Positions 42,296-51,367 of a stretch of 64,000 bases of DNA are shown here, piece after piece. The stretch is from positions 3,296,306 through 3,360,305 of the forward strand of contig CP051244.1 in the NCBI GenBank assembly GCA_017795045.1, written 5' to 3'. The notes beneath the pieces are model-generated. The model was not told where the DNA came from. It searched no databases and saw nothing but the letters and a program-made list of their open reading frames with translations. The DNA comes from Allomuricauda sp. (GTDB lineage Bacteria; Bacteroidota; Bacteroidia; Flavobacteriales; Flavobacteriaceae). How positions within the stretch are numbered: the first letter of the stretch is position 1; each line of letters starts with the position of its first letter. Made by a program: the position numbers and the translations under genes.

Positions 42296-43258
42296 ATGAG
42301 CACCGTCACCGATTCCCTTTTATCCATAGTGGTCCCGTTGTACAATGAAGAAGACAATGTGGTCCTTCTTACCCAAAAGATCCACGAGAGTCTTGAAGGG
42401 TACAATTACCAAATTGTCTATGTGGACGATTTTTCAACGGACAAGACCCGTATAAAGGTCAAGGAAATGGATGATTCCAAAGTCCATTTGATTGAGTTGA
42501 AGAAGAACTATGGACAAAGTTTGGCCTTGGCCGCTGGTATTGATTACGCCGAAGGGGAATACATTATTACCATGGATGGGGACCTTCAAAATGACCCCTC
42601 TGACATTCCCGAAATGTTGACCTATGCGGTAAGCGGAGAATACGATGTGGTCACGGGTATCCGTCAGAAAAGAAAGGATTCCCTCATTAAAAAGATTCCT
42701 TCCAAAATTGCCAATTTCTTGGTTCGGAGGGTGACCAAACTCGATATCAAAGACAATGGCTGCGCCCTAAAGGTCTTTACCAAGGATATTGCCAAAGGAC
42801 TCAACCTATATGGTGAAATGCACCGTTTTATTACACTGTTGGCGCATTTGGAAGGCGCCCAAATAAAGCAAGTGCCTGTAAAGCATCATGCCCGTCATGC
42901 CGGGGTTTCCAAATATGGACTGGAACGGGTATTCAAGGTGGTAGCCGATATGATGCTCTTGCTCTTTATTCGAAAATATTTTCAACGACCCATTCACCTC
43001 TTTGGAATTTTTGGCGTGTTGCTGATCATCCTCGGTATCTTTATCAACCTATATCTGCTTATCGTAAAGCTTGGTTTTGGTGAGGATATCGGTAGTAGAC
43101 CCTTACTCATTTTTGGGATGATGTTCATTCTTGGGGGCATTCAACTCTTCACTATCGGTATTGTGATGGAGCTATTGATTCGAACCTATTACGAATCCCA
43201 ACAGAAACGACCCTATCGCATCAAAAAAATCTCTATCGGTGACGGAAAAGCTGCGTAA
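42296..43258 (+). CDS. Glycosyltransferase family 2, polyprenyl-phosphate sugar synthase type
   Basis: This 320-residue protein has an N-terminal GT2 domain of the DPM1/GtrB/ArnC type (SIVVPLYNEEDNVVLL, YVDDFSTDKT, MDGDLQNDPSDIPEM) and two C-terminal membrane helices (LFGIFGVLLIILGIFINLYLL and a second one). Such enzymes make undecaprenyl-phosphate-linked sugars on the cytoplasmic face. It overlaps the next gene by 20 bp. A TAnnTTTG element (TAAATTTG) lies 18 bp before its ATG. Confidence 0.88.
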   Translation: MSTVTDSLLSIVVPLYNEEDNVVLLTQKIHESLEGYNYQIVYVDDFSTDKTRIKVKEMDDSKVHLIELKKNYGQSLALAAGIDYAEGEYIITMDGDLQNDPSDIPEMLTYAVSGEYDVVTGIRQKRKDSLIKKIPSKIANFLVRRVTKLDIKDNGCALKVFTKDIAKGLNLYGEMHRFITLLAHLEGAQIKQVPVKHHARHAGVSKYGLERVFKVVADMMLLLFIRKYFQRPIHLFGIFGVLLIILGIFINLYLLIVKLGFGEDIGSRPLLIFGMMFILGGIQLFTIGIVMELLIRTYYESQQKRPYRIKKISIGDGKAA

Positions 43259-44111
43259 GAAGCTCATTACAGCTCTGAAAATTGTCATCAGTGCGGTATT
43301 GATTTACTTTATTTTCACCAAAATAGAACTCAAGGACGTTCTGCAGACGTTAAAAAAGAGTGACCCCATCTATCTGGTTTTGGCCATTCTTTTATTTATC
43401 CTTTCAAAAGTATTGGCCGCTTTTAGGCTACAGCTCTACTTTCATCAGATTGGGGCAAGAATTACGCAATTGGCCAACTTAAAGTTATATCTATTAGGCA
43501 TGTTCTATAACCTGTTTCTCCCCGGTGGAATTGGCGGTGATGCCTACAAAGGCTACGTAGTCCAAAAAGAATATAAGCCAGGGACAAAGAAAGTGGTCTC
43601 CGTGTTGCTGGTAGACCGATTAAGTGGTATGCTGCTACTGTTTGTCTATGCCTGCGCCTTGGCACTCCTATCTTCCAATACTTTTTTTAATGGATTGAAC
43701 GGACTTATTGCTCTGGCCATTCCCCTAAGTGTCGTGGTCTTTTGGTGGGTGAACAAACGCTTTTTCATTTCTGGGTTTCCTGTGTTTTGGAAATCTTTGG
43801 GCTATTCGGCCTTGGTACAATTGGCCCAGTTGGTCTGCGTGTTATGCATTCTGAAATCATTGTCCATTGGATTGGATGTTGTGGAGTACCTTTTTGTATT
43901 CTTGGTTTCTTCCATTGTATCGGTGATTCCATTGACCATTGGTGGAATTGGAAGTAGGGAGGTCACCTTTTTATATGGTGCGGAGTGGTTGGGGTTGAAT
44001 GCCAGTACTTCCATTGGCATCAGTTTTACTTTTTTCCTAATCACGGCCTTGGTTTCCCTTATGGGAATGTGTTATCATTTTAAAAAGCCGGAACTGAAAA
44101 CAGTTTCCTAA
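43239..44111 (+). CDS. Lysylphosphatidylglycerol synthase TM region family protein (UPF0104)
   Basis: This 290-residue protein has about eight membrane helices. Its family signature is FYNLFLPGGIGGDAYKGYVV and IPLTIGGIGSREVTFLYGA. The soluble transferase domain of MprF is absent, so it is only the membrane part, which is thought to move lipids across the membrane. Overlap with the GT2 gene suggests that it flips the lipid-linked sugar made there. Confidence 0.85.
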   Translation: MTEKLRKKLITALKIVISAVLIYFIFTKIELKDVLQTLKKSDPIYLVLAILLFILSKVLAAFRLQLYFHQIGARITQLANLKLYLLGMFYNLFLPGGIGGDAYKGYVVQKEYKPGTKKVVSVLLVDRLSGMLLLFVYACALALLSSNTFFNGLNGLIALAIPLSVVVFWWVNKRFFISGFPVFWKSLGYSALVQLAQLVCVLCILKSLSIGLDVVEYLFVFLVSSIVSVIPLTIGGIGSREVTFLYGAEWLGLNASTSIGISFTFFLITALVSLMGMCYHFKKPELKTVS

Positions 44112-45766
44112 TCCAAATGCACCAAATGCATTCGGTTCAATTTCTTCTGACGGGTGTTGGGGTTCAAGAATTTAATCTGAAGGCGGGTAATCCGGAATTG
44201 GTCCACAGTAATCTGCTCGTGCCAATGGTACCTATCATTTTGGAGTCTTTCCAATTCATGGTCCGTAGCATAGACCCAAACGTCATGCATATCTGCCAAA
44301 TCTGATAAGGAAACAATCTTGACGGGCTTTTTGTTATAAAAATCCAAGGCCCAGGTATGTCCTTCCGAAATCTTATAGATCTTATCCACAGGAATGTTGT
44401 TCTCCGCAACTTTCCCAGCCATGGTGGAACCGGCTTGGTATTGAAGCAGGCGTGGGTAAAAATGGGTATTGAGCAATCCATTCAGCAATAACGAGCTGCA
44501 AACTGAAATGGTCAAAATCCTAAGATAAGGCGCCTCTTGTTTCAAACAATAGTAGACAACGCCAGAAAGTGCTGCCAACAACACCAAATAGCCGTACCAA
44601 TGCTCCAACTTGAACACATAAAAGCAAACCAGAACGGTAAAAACGAAGACCAGGCTCAAAATAAAGTACTGTACTATTACCAATACTTTGGCCACCTTTT
44701 CCTTTTGTTCATGATGGATTCGATACAGATATCCTGCTGAAAGCACCGCATACAATGGAATGAGTATGTTCATGTAATGCGGCAGTTTAAACTGCGCAAA
44801 ACTGATCAGAAAAAAAAGAATGGAGATGCTGCCAAAGGTCAAGAACTCCAATTGCGGCCTGTAGGCAAACTTTGTTTCCCAAAACGTTTTGAGTTTCGTC
44901 CAGTAGGCTATCAAGGCCAAGACGGTCCAAGGCAAAAACACCCATAAAAAAGTATGGAAGAAGAAAAAGAAATCGCTGCTGTTCTTGCCTACGCCTTCGC
45001 CACTCATCCGTTCAAAACTCTGTTCCCAAAAAATAAAAAAGATACCGCTACGATGGTCTTTTCCCCGAATAATCTTTTCCGGGTGCAAATCAAATTGGTG
45101 ATAATAGGCGTAGAGCATGGGGGTTATGGTCAAACCAAAAACTACTAAAGCCACCAATACCTTCCAGTTCATCAATCGCATCCATTTTCGGGTATAGGCC
45201 AAGTGGCAAAGTACCGAAACCCCAATGACCACTAGGGCAATTTGACCTTTGGTTGAAAAAGCCATTCCAGCTCCAAAAGCACCTAAGACTATACCCTTAA
45301 GGGTATTTTTTTCGATGTATGTGACCAACTGCCAAATGGAAAAAATGGCAAAGCCGGTCAAAACCGCATCAGTACGCACATCGATATTCGCCAACACAAT
45401 GGTCTGTGCCGTCATAAAAATTAGGGCAGCAAACCGACCCACATCTTTGTTATAGAGCAATTTCCCCAAACCATGACAGCTATAGGCCCCCAGCAGGGTC
45501 GCCAAAATACCCGGAATCCTGTAAGCCCAGTCGTGTATGCCAAAAATTTTATAGGAGAGTGCCGCCAACCAGTAGTGCATATGTGGTTTGTCCAAATATT
45601 CCTCTGGTCCTTTGAAGAGGCTCAAAAAATCATTTTCTTGAACCATCCGCATGGCCATGACGGCAAACTGCGCGGAATCGTTCTCGAAAAGGGTCACAAA
45701 CATTCCAGCGATATAGACCAGAACTATCAGGGTAAGTAAAAACCAGTATCTGGTCGTTGAAATCAT
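44108..45766 (-). CDS. Glycosyltransferase family 39 (ArnT-like)
   Basis: This 552-residue integral membrane enzyme has about 12 helices. The N-terminal FENDSAQFAVMAMRM holds the first-loop Asp, and LDKPHMHYWLAALSYKIFG is the diagnostic region of the PMT/ArnT clan. It would transfer a sugar from a polyprenyl phosphate to lipid A, glycan or protein on the outer face. It is convergent with the GT2/UPF0104 pair (4-bp overlap) and overlaps the PAP2 gene by 4 bp. The frame extends 48 bp upstream into PAP2; MISTTRYWFLL is the likelier start. Confidence 0.88.
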   Translation of the reverse strand: MISTTRYWFLLTLIVLVYIAGMFVTLFENDSAQFAVMAMRMVQENDFLSLFKGPEEYLDKPHMHYWLAALSYKIFGIHDWAYRIPGILATLLGAYSCHGLGKLLYNKDVGRFAALIFMTAQTIVLANIDVRTDAVLTGFAIFSIWQLVTYIEKNTLKGIVLGAFGAGMAFSTKGQIALVVIGVSVLCHLAYTRKWMRLMNWKVLVALVVFGLTITPMLYAYYHQFDLHPEKIIRGKDHRSGIFFIFWEQSFERMSGEGVGKNSSDFFFFFHTFLWVFLPWTVLALIAYWTKLKTFWETKFAYRPQLEFLTFGSISILFFLISFAQFKLPHYMNILIPLYAVLSAGYLYRIHHEQKEKVAKVLVIVQYFILSLVFVFTVLVCFYVFKLEHWYGYLVLLAALSGVVYYCLKQEAPYLRILTISVCSSLLLNGLLNTHFYPRLLQYQAGSTMAGKVAENNIPVDKIYKISEGHTWALDFYNKKPVKIVSLSDLADMHDVWVYATDHELERLQNDRYHWHEQITVDQFRITRLQIKFLNPNTRQKKLNRMHLVHLD

Positions 45767-46332
45767 GTCCCTATTTTTTGGAATGCAAATATAGCCAACT
45801 TGGCAAACAACCATCCGAACACCAGGCCTACAACAGCCCCTGTAAATACATCCAAAGGAAAATGAACCCCGATATAAATCCGGCTATAGGCCACCAAACA
45901 AGCCCATATCATAAGGATAAATCCCATGTACCTTACCTTTCCGCAGAACAGGACAGTGAAAAAAGTAGCCGGTCCAAAGGAATTGGCCGCATGGGCCGAA
46001 AAGTAACCGAACTGCCCTCCACAATAGCTTTTCACCAAGCGCATAATCTCACTGATCTCCGGATCATGGCAAGGTCGTAATCGGCCGACACCGTATTTAA
46101 AAAAATTGGATAGTTGGTCCGTGCAGGTAATCAACAAGGCCACACTTACCAAAATGATGCCTGTCTTTTTCCATCCAAAATTTTTATAGGAGAGATAAAG
46201 CAGCAGCACATACAGGGGAAATGAATTCCTAGTCTTGGTCATGAACATCCAAAACCCATCCCAAGTGGGGGTCCCCAATCCGTTGAGGAAGAGAAAAAGG
46301 TCTTTGTCGTATTGCAGCAGTTGGTCCAGCAT
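45763..46332 (-). CDS. PAP2 family lipid phosphatase
   Basis: This 189-residue membrane protein has the three phosphatase motifs: K-x5-R-P (GVGRLRPCHDP region), SAHA (YFSAHAANSFGPA) and SRIYIGVHFPLDVFTG. It could act on undecaprenyl pyrophosphate, phosphatidylglycerol phosphate or lipid A phosphate. Its place beside GT39 fits a role in recycling the lipid carrier or trimming lipid A. It is adjacent to a small acidic-protein gene with no gap. Confidence 0.9.
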   Translation of the reverse strand: MLDQLLQYDKDLFLFLNGLGTPTWDGFWMFMTKTRNSFPLYVLLLYLSYKNFGWKKTGIILVSVALLITCTDQLSNFFKYGVGRLRPCHDPEISEIMRLVKSYCGGQFGYFSAHAANSFGPATFFTVLFCGKVRYMGFILMIWACLVAYSRIYIGVHFPLDVFTGAVVGLVFGWLFAKLAIFAFQKIGT

Positions 46333-46560
46333 CTACGCGTCGTATCTGGAAACTTCGCGGTCGTAGAATGCCGTGGCCGCCTCAATTAGGCCCTCCGCTT
46401 CTTCGGCAAGTTCTGCCTCATCTTCTTTTGAAAATTCCTCCATCCATTCCACTTCATCATTTTCCAAGTTAATGATGAACCGTGGATACTCGGTATGGAC
46501 GATGAATATCGCATCGGGATGATCTGTATTATCCGCTAAAAGAAATTTGGGCAGTTCCAT
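46333..46560 (-). CDS. Small acidic conserved protein, unknown function
   Basis: This cytoplasmic 75-residue protein has a beta-rich N-terminal half (ELPKFLLADNTDHPDAIFIVHTEYPRFIINLENDEVEWME) and an acidic helical end (EEFSKEDEAELAEEAEGLIEAATAFYDREVSRYDA). The same pattern is common in Flavobacteriaceae. It precedes and abuts the PAP2 gene. No function can be assigned. Confidence 0.75.
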   Translation of the reverse strand: MELPKFLLADNTDHPDAIFIVHTEYPRFIINLENDEVEWMEEFSKEDEAELAEEAEGLIEAATAFYDREVSRYDA

Positions 46561-46597
46561 ATGTTTTTTGATTTAAATCCGGTCAATAAAATCCGAA

Positions 46598-47965
46598 TCA
46601 GTCCTGTATCAATTTTTTGGTCAAATAGATGAATCGAATATACAACAATACCGCCGAAGCTGTTAGTCCGGACAACAATCCTATCCAAATCCCGGTACTT
46701 TTAAAATGGGTATGCAGACCCAAGTAATAGCAAATGGGAAATCCGATCAACCAATAGGCCACAAACGTGATCAAGGTTGGAATCTTTACATCCTGAAGTC
46801 CCCTTAGAGCACCCAAAACCACGACCTGTAATCCATCTGAAATTTGAAAAAATGCTGCCACCAACAGCAACTTGGCCGCAATGACGATTACTTCGGTATT
46901 GTCCATTTGGTTGACAAGGTCGTCCACATCCAAATAAATGGTGGGAAACCAATGTCTCCCGATCAAAAAGAGAGCAGCAAAAACGATTTCCAACAATAGG
47001 GTGAGGAAAAAAATGGATTCCGCAATTCTTTTGAGCTCCCTAAAATTCTGCAATCCCTTTTGATTGCCCACACGGACCATAGCAGCCACACTGAGCCCCA
47101 TTCCCACCATAAAGGTCATACTACTCAAGTTCAATGCTATCTGGTTGGCCGCTTGGGCATTTTTACCCAATACCCCACTCAACCAAATGGCGGCGGTAAA
47201 TATGGCCACTTCAAAGAACATTTGCATGGCCGAAGGAAACCCAAGACTGATGATTTTGTTCATCACCTTCTTCTCTATCACCTTAAAGTTGAACCCGGTC
47301 ACGTAGGGTTGAAACTTCTCTTTTCTTTTCAGTAGAAACCAGATGTACCCCACCATGATAAACCGTGAGGCCAAGGTACCAATCGCCGCTCCTACGATGC
47401 CCAACTTGGGAAATCCAAACGAACCAAAAATCAATAGGTAATTCAGTGAAATATTCACCACATTGGCCAAAATGGTGGCATACATGGGGTATTTGGTCTG
47501 CGACAACCCTTCCGAGAATTGCTTAAATGCTTGAAACATGACCAAGGGAACCAAAGAGAAGGCCACCAACTCCAAATAGGGTATGGCCAATTCCACCACT
47601 TCCGGGGGTTGCTGCATGGAATGCATCAATGGCTTGCATAGTAGAATAATTCCGAAGAGGGACAATCCCAATAAGGTACACAGGACCAATCCGTGTTTGA
47701 GGGCACTTTTGCCATCTGCCTGATTTTTGGCCCCATCGGCCTCGGCTACCAAAGGGGTAATGGCCGTTGAAAATCCAATACCCAAGGACATGGCTATGAA
47801 CACAAAACTGTTCCCCAACGATACGGCTGCCAGTTCAGCGGTTCCCAACTGCCCCACCATGATATTGTCCGCAAAGGCCACAAACGTATGCCCCAACATC
47901 CCCAAAATTACGGGGTAGGAGAGCTTAAGGTTGTATTTAAATTCCTTGGTATACCGTTGAAACAT
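46598..47965 (-). CDS. MATE family efflux transporter
   Basis: This 455-residue exporter has 12 hydrophobic helices in two halves. MVGQLGTAELAAVSLGNS and the later IGTLASRF and FFEVAIFTAAIWLSGVLGKNA stretches are MATE/NorM-like. It exports cationic compounds by Na+ or H+ antiport; the substrate is unknown. Two ATGs 6 bp apart (47971, 47965) are possible; MFQRYTKEFKYNLKLSYP is closest to the family. Confidence 0.9.
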   Translation of the reverse strand: MFQRYTKEFKYNLKLSYPVILGMLGHTFVAFADNIMVGQLGTAELAAVSLGNSFVFIAMSLGIGFSTAITPLVAEADGAKNQADGKSALKHGLVLCTLLGLSLFGIILLCKPLMHSMQQPPEVVELAIPYLELVAFSLVPLVMFQAFKQFSEGLSQTKYPMYATILANVVNISLNYLLIFGSFGFPKLGIVGAAIGTLASRFIMVGYIWFLLKRKEKFQPYVTGFNFKVIEKKVMNKIISLGFPSAMQMFFEVAIFTAAIWLSGVLGKNAQAANQIALNLSSMTFMVGMGLSVAAMVRVGNQKGLQNFRELKRIAESIFFLTLLLEIVFAALFLIGRHWFPTIYLDVDDLVNQMDNTEVIVIAAKLLLVAAFFQISDGLQVVVLGALRGLQDVKIPTLITFVAYWLIGFPICYYLGLHTHFKSTGIWIGLLSGLTASAVLLYIRFIYLTKKLIQD

Positions 47966-48051
47966 CGTCATGACAATTGGAACCGACAAATATAGAACCT
48001 TCGGTACGGTTGTCCGAATTAAAAAAATGCTAAATCTCTAGAAAAAAACTT

Positions 48052-49629
48052 TTAAAATGCTTCTTCCAAAATGGATTGCATCTCTGGGAAATTTTCATCG
48101 GTATCGCCATACTTTTGGCGCTCCTCCACGATGGCTTTCTTCATTTCCGATATGATATCGGCATACTTGGGGTCCCCATACGCATTGTGGAGTTCCTTGG
48201 GATCATTTTCCAAATCATAGAACTCCCATTGGGGTTCCGTAGGTTCGGAGGAAGCCCCACTCATACCCAATCCCTGTCCATAGAAAAAAGCAAGTTTGTA
48301 CCGATGGTTTCTCACGCCAAAATGAGCCGGTCTTTTGGGTTCATGCAACCAATAGCGGTAGTACATTTGCTTTCTCCAATCGGCCGGTGCGTTTCCGTTT
48401 AGGATTTCCCGAAAACTTCTCCCTTGCATATAAGATGGCTTTTCTATACCCGCATAATCGGCCAATAAGGCAGGAAAATCAATATTTAGGATAATATCAT
48501 CTATACGCTGCCCACCCTTGATTTCCTTGGGATAACGGATTACGAAGGGCATTCTTAGGGACTCTTCGTAAATCAAACGCTTATCAAAAAAGCCATGTTC
48601 GCCCAGAAAATAACCTTGATCGGCCGTATATACGACCACGGTGTTATCGGCCAGACCTTCTTCCTCCAAGAAATCGAGCAGTCTACCTATATTGTCATCA
48701 ATGGCAGCACCGCTACGCATAAAATCCTTGACCAATTTTTGGTAGATTTTTTTACGTTTCTGGACACTGTCCAAACCATCCAACGGATAAGGCAACCCCG
48801 GATAGTAGGTCCAGAATTCTTCCGGCCTTTCGGTTGCGGCCTGCCAACGATCGGCCAAGCGCTCCAAAATTTGTCCATTGAATGTCCTTCCCGTGGTTTC
48901 CGGACCAAAATCCAGTAAAGATTCGGGTTCTGGGATTTCTTGATCAACATACAAATCTGCAAATCGTTCTGGGTAATCAAAAGGCTCATGCGTAGCCTTA
49001 AAATGGGTGAACATCAAAAAGGGTTTTTCGGCATCCCGGTTTTTAAGGTGTTCAATGGTCAGGTCGGTAATGACATCGGTGGAAAAGCCCTCGTATTGTT
49101 TGCCTTGGGTTCCATCAGAGCCATCCACCCAATTCTCCTTGGTCTTCAAGATAGGGTTCACATAAACCCCTTGTCCCGGCAAAACCTCAAAATGGCCAAA
49201 GCCTTCGGGCTGTCTGTACAAGTGCCACTTGCCTATCACCGCGGTTTGATACCCAGCCTCGCCAAAGGTTTTTGCCACATTGGGATGGCCCACCGGAAGC
49301 GGTTCCCTTAAGGTGTATACTTGATTCAGATTACTATACTGACCTGTGAGAATGGTGGCCCGGCTTGGGCTACAAATGGAATTGGTACAAAAGGCGTTAT
49401 TGAGCACCGCACCTTCCTTGGCCAACCGTTCAATGCTGTTGTTCTGTACATAATCTTCCAGAATTCCGCCATAAATCCCCCAAGCTTGCGAGGTATGGTC
49501 ATCGGAAAGAATGAAGAGAATGTTGGGTTTTTCTTCAACTTTGGGCTCTTCTTTGGTCTTACAGCTCCATGTTACCATGGTCAAAAGAAGTAGCATTGAC
49601 AGATTTTGTACTTGTTTGGATTGTATCAT
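48052..49629 (-). CDS. Sulfatase, lipoprotein
   Basis: This 525-residue exported sulfatase has a lipoprotein signal (LLLLTMVTWSCKTKEE, lipid Cys 23). The catalytic motif is CSPSR with Cys 86 to be changed to formylglycine. PNILFILSDDH holds metal ligands, and GKWHLYRQ and DQGYFLGEHGFFDKR are present. It resembles S1-family heparan or other glycan sulfatases. No activating enzyme lies in the window. It sits 2 bp before the end of the mazG frame, on the same strand. Confidence 0.9.
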   Translation of the reverse strand: MIQSKQVQNLSMLLLLTMVTWSCKTKEEPKVEEKPNILFILSDDHTSQAWGIYGGILEDYVQNNSIERLAKEGAVLNNAFCTNSICSPSRATILTGQYSNLNQVYTLREPLPVGHPNVAKTFGEAGYQTAVIGKWHLYRQPEGFGHFEVLPGQGVYVNPILKTKENWVDGSDGTQGKQYEGFSTDVITDLTIEHLKNRDAEKPFLMFTHFKATHEPFDYPERFADLYVDQEIPEPESLLDFGPETTGRTFNGQILERLADRWQAATERPEEFWTYYPGLPYPLDGLDSVQKRKKIYQKLVKDFMRSGAAIDDNIGRLLDFLEEEGLADNTVVVYTADQGYFLGEHGFFDKRLIYEESLRMPFVIRYPKEIKGGQRIDDIILNIDFPALLADYAGIEKPSYMQGRSFREILNGNAPADWRKQMYYRYWLHEPKRPAHFGVRNHRYKLAFFYGQGLGMSGASSEPTEPQWEFYDLENDPKELHNAYGDPKYADIISEMKKAIVEERQKYGDTDENFPEMQSILEEAF

Positions 49630-49631
49630 AC

Positions 49632-50417
49632 TTATTGAACTTTTTGCATTTTCTTGGCCTCTTCCCAATACACATCCATTTCAGCCAAGGTCATTTCCTT
49701 TAAAGTCTTTCCGAGCTCTTTGGCCTTTCCCTCCAAATACTGGAAGCGATCTATAAATTTTTTATTGGTCCGTTCCAGGGCATTTTCCGGATTCACTCCC
49801 AAAAAACGGGCATAATTGACCATGGAGAAGAACACGTCCCCAAATTCGGATTCCATTTGGTCGGCATTGTTGGATTTGATTTCCTCCTGTAATTCGCCCA
49901 GTTCTTCCTGTAATTTTTCAAATACCTGTTCCGGATGTTCCCAATCGAACCCCACCCCGGCCACTTTTTCTTGAATCCTATTGGCCTTGACCAAAGCTGG
50001 AAGGCTTTTGGGGACCCCTTCAAGCACGCTTTTTTTTCCTTCCTTGAGTTTGATGCTCTCCCAGTTCTGCTTTACCTCTTCTTCATTTTTCACCTTGACA
50101 TCACCATAAATATGCGGATGACGGTTGATTAATTTTTCGCAGATGCCATGAGCCACATCAGCCATATCAAAATCTTGGGTTTCTGAACCAATCTTGGCAT
50201 AAAACACGATGTGCAACAACAAATCGCCCAGTTCCTTTTTGACTTCTTCCAGATCATTGTCCAAAATGGCATCGCCCAACTCGTAGGTTTCCTCTATGGT
50301 AAGATGCCTTAGGGATTCCATGGTCTGCTTTTTATCCCACGGACATTGTTCCCGTAACTCATCCATTATGGTAAGAAGTCGGTCAAACGCCGCTAATTGT
50401 TCAGCTCTTGGGTTCAT
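49632..50417 (-). CDS. mazG: Nucleoside triphosphate pyrophosphohydrolase MazG
   Basis: This 261-residue enzyme cleaves abnormal NTPs to NMP and pyrophosphate. It has two MazG domains: CPWDKKQTMESLRHLTIEETYELGDAI with KKELGDLLLHIVFYA, and a second EELGELQEEI with EFGDVFFSMVNYARFLG. The EExxE and ExxD metal ligands are in place. A promoter-like AT-rich region of 285 bp separates it from the divergent SGNH hydrolase gene. Confidence 0.93.
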   Translation of the reverse strand: MNPRAEQLAAFDRLLTIMDELREQCPWDKKQTMESLRHLTIEETYELGDAILDNDLEEVKKELGDLLLHIVFYAKIGSETQDFDMADVAHGICEKLINRHPHIYGDVKVKNEEEVKQNWESIKLKEGKKSVLEGVPKSLPALVKANRIQEKVAGVGFDWEHPEQVFEKLQEELGELQEEIKSNNADQMESEFGDVFFSMVNYARFLGVNPENALERTNKKFIDRFQYLEGKAKELGKTLKEMTLAEMDVYWEEAKKMQKVQ

Positions 50418-50702
50418 TCATCTGGTTTTGTCCAAAAATACAAAGACCTTGAAAAGGCCAACGTGAAATTTATTCCATATTTATAAAGAGTTTCGCCATT
50501 TTTTCAACATTTATTAAAATAGACCCAAAAAACCTAAGGGGGTGCTATGGTGAAAATCGTATTTTTGAAAAAATGGCAAGTATGAAATCATTTCGATAGC
50601 TCAAAACTTTTCTTATCCATGGCAATATTGGCATCATACAGAAAGACTTTACCAATGCAATGACTCCTTACCCGAGTTCCCAACACCAACTAAATCACTC
50701 TA

Positions 50703-51365
50703 ATGAATAAATTACTCCTACCATTATTATTACTCCCTTTTTTACTGCATGCCCAAGATATCCAACGCTATCAAAAAGAAGTGGAGACAATCCAGAAAAA
50801 CAATGATTCCATTTGGGACGCCACAAAACCCACCCTGGTCTTTACCGGGAGTTCCAGTGTTCGTATGTGGAAAGATGTACAGCAACGGTTTCCTCAATAT
50901 CAAATCCTAAACAATGGTTTTGGAGGTTCACAATTTTCTGACCTTCAGCACTATTTGGATGAGTTAATATTGAATTATGAGCCTGTAAAGGTGTTCATTT
51001 ATGAAGGGGACAACGATATCAGTGCCAAAAAAAGGCCAAGGGCCATCCTAAAATTATCCGAGGAAATCCTGCAAACCCTACAACAGGAGAGGCCGCAAAT
51101 GGAGATTGTGCTCATTTCCGCCAAACCCAGCCTTTCCCGGTGGCATTTGAGACGTAAGTACAAACGTTTGAACAGAAAACTCAGCAGACTGGCCAAAAAG
51201 ACCAATGGTATTGAATTTGTGGATGTATGGACACCCATGCTCGACAACAGAAAAGTAATGGATGACATCTTCATAGAAGATGGATTGCACATGAACAAAA
51301 AGGGTTACGACATTTGGCAGCAAACCCTAAAAGATTATATCAACCTTAATACAAACCTTAATTAA
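50703..51365 (+). CDS. Secreted SGNH/GDSL hydrolase
   Basis: This 220-residue exported esterase has a signal peptide (NKLLLPLLLLPFLLHAQ), the GSSSV nucleophile block, the NNGFGGSQF glycine block, the YEGDND Asn block, and the catalytic D-x-x-H in DGLHMNKKG. It could deacetylate sugars. The GH20 gene follows after 2 bp. Confidence 0.88.
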   Translation: MNKLLLPLLLLPFLLHAQDIQRYQKEVETIQKNNDSIWDATKPTLVFTGSSSVRMWKDVQQRFPQYQILNNGFGGSQFSDLQHYLDELILNYEPVKVFIYEGDNDISAKKRPRAILKLSEEILQTLQQERPQMEIVLISAKPSLSRWHLRRKYKRLNRKLSRLAKKTNGIEFVDVWTPMLDNRKVMDDIFIEDGLHMNKKGYDIWQQTLKDYINLNTNLN

Positions 51366-51367
51366 TT

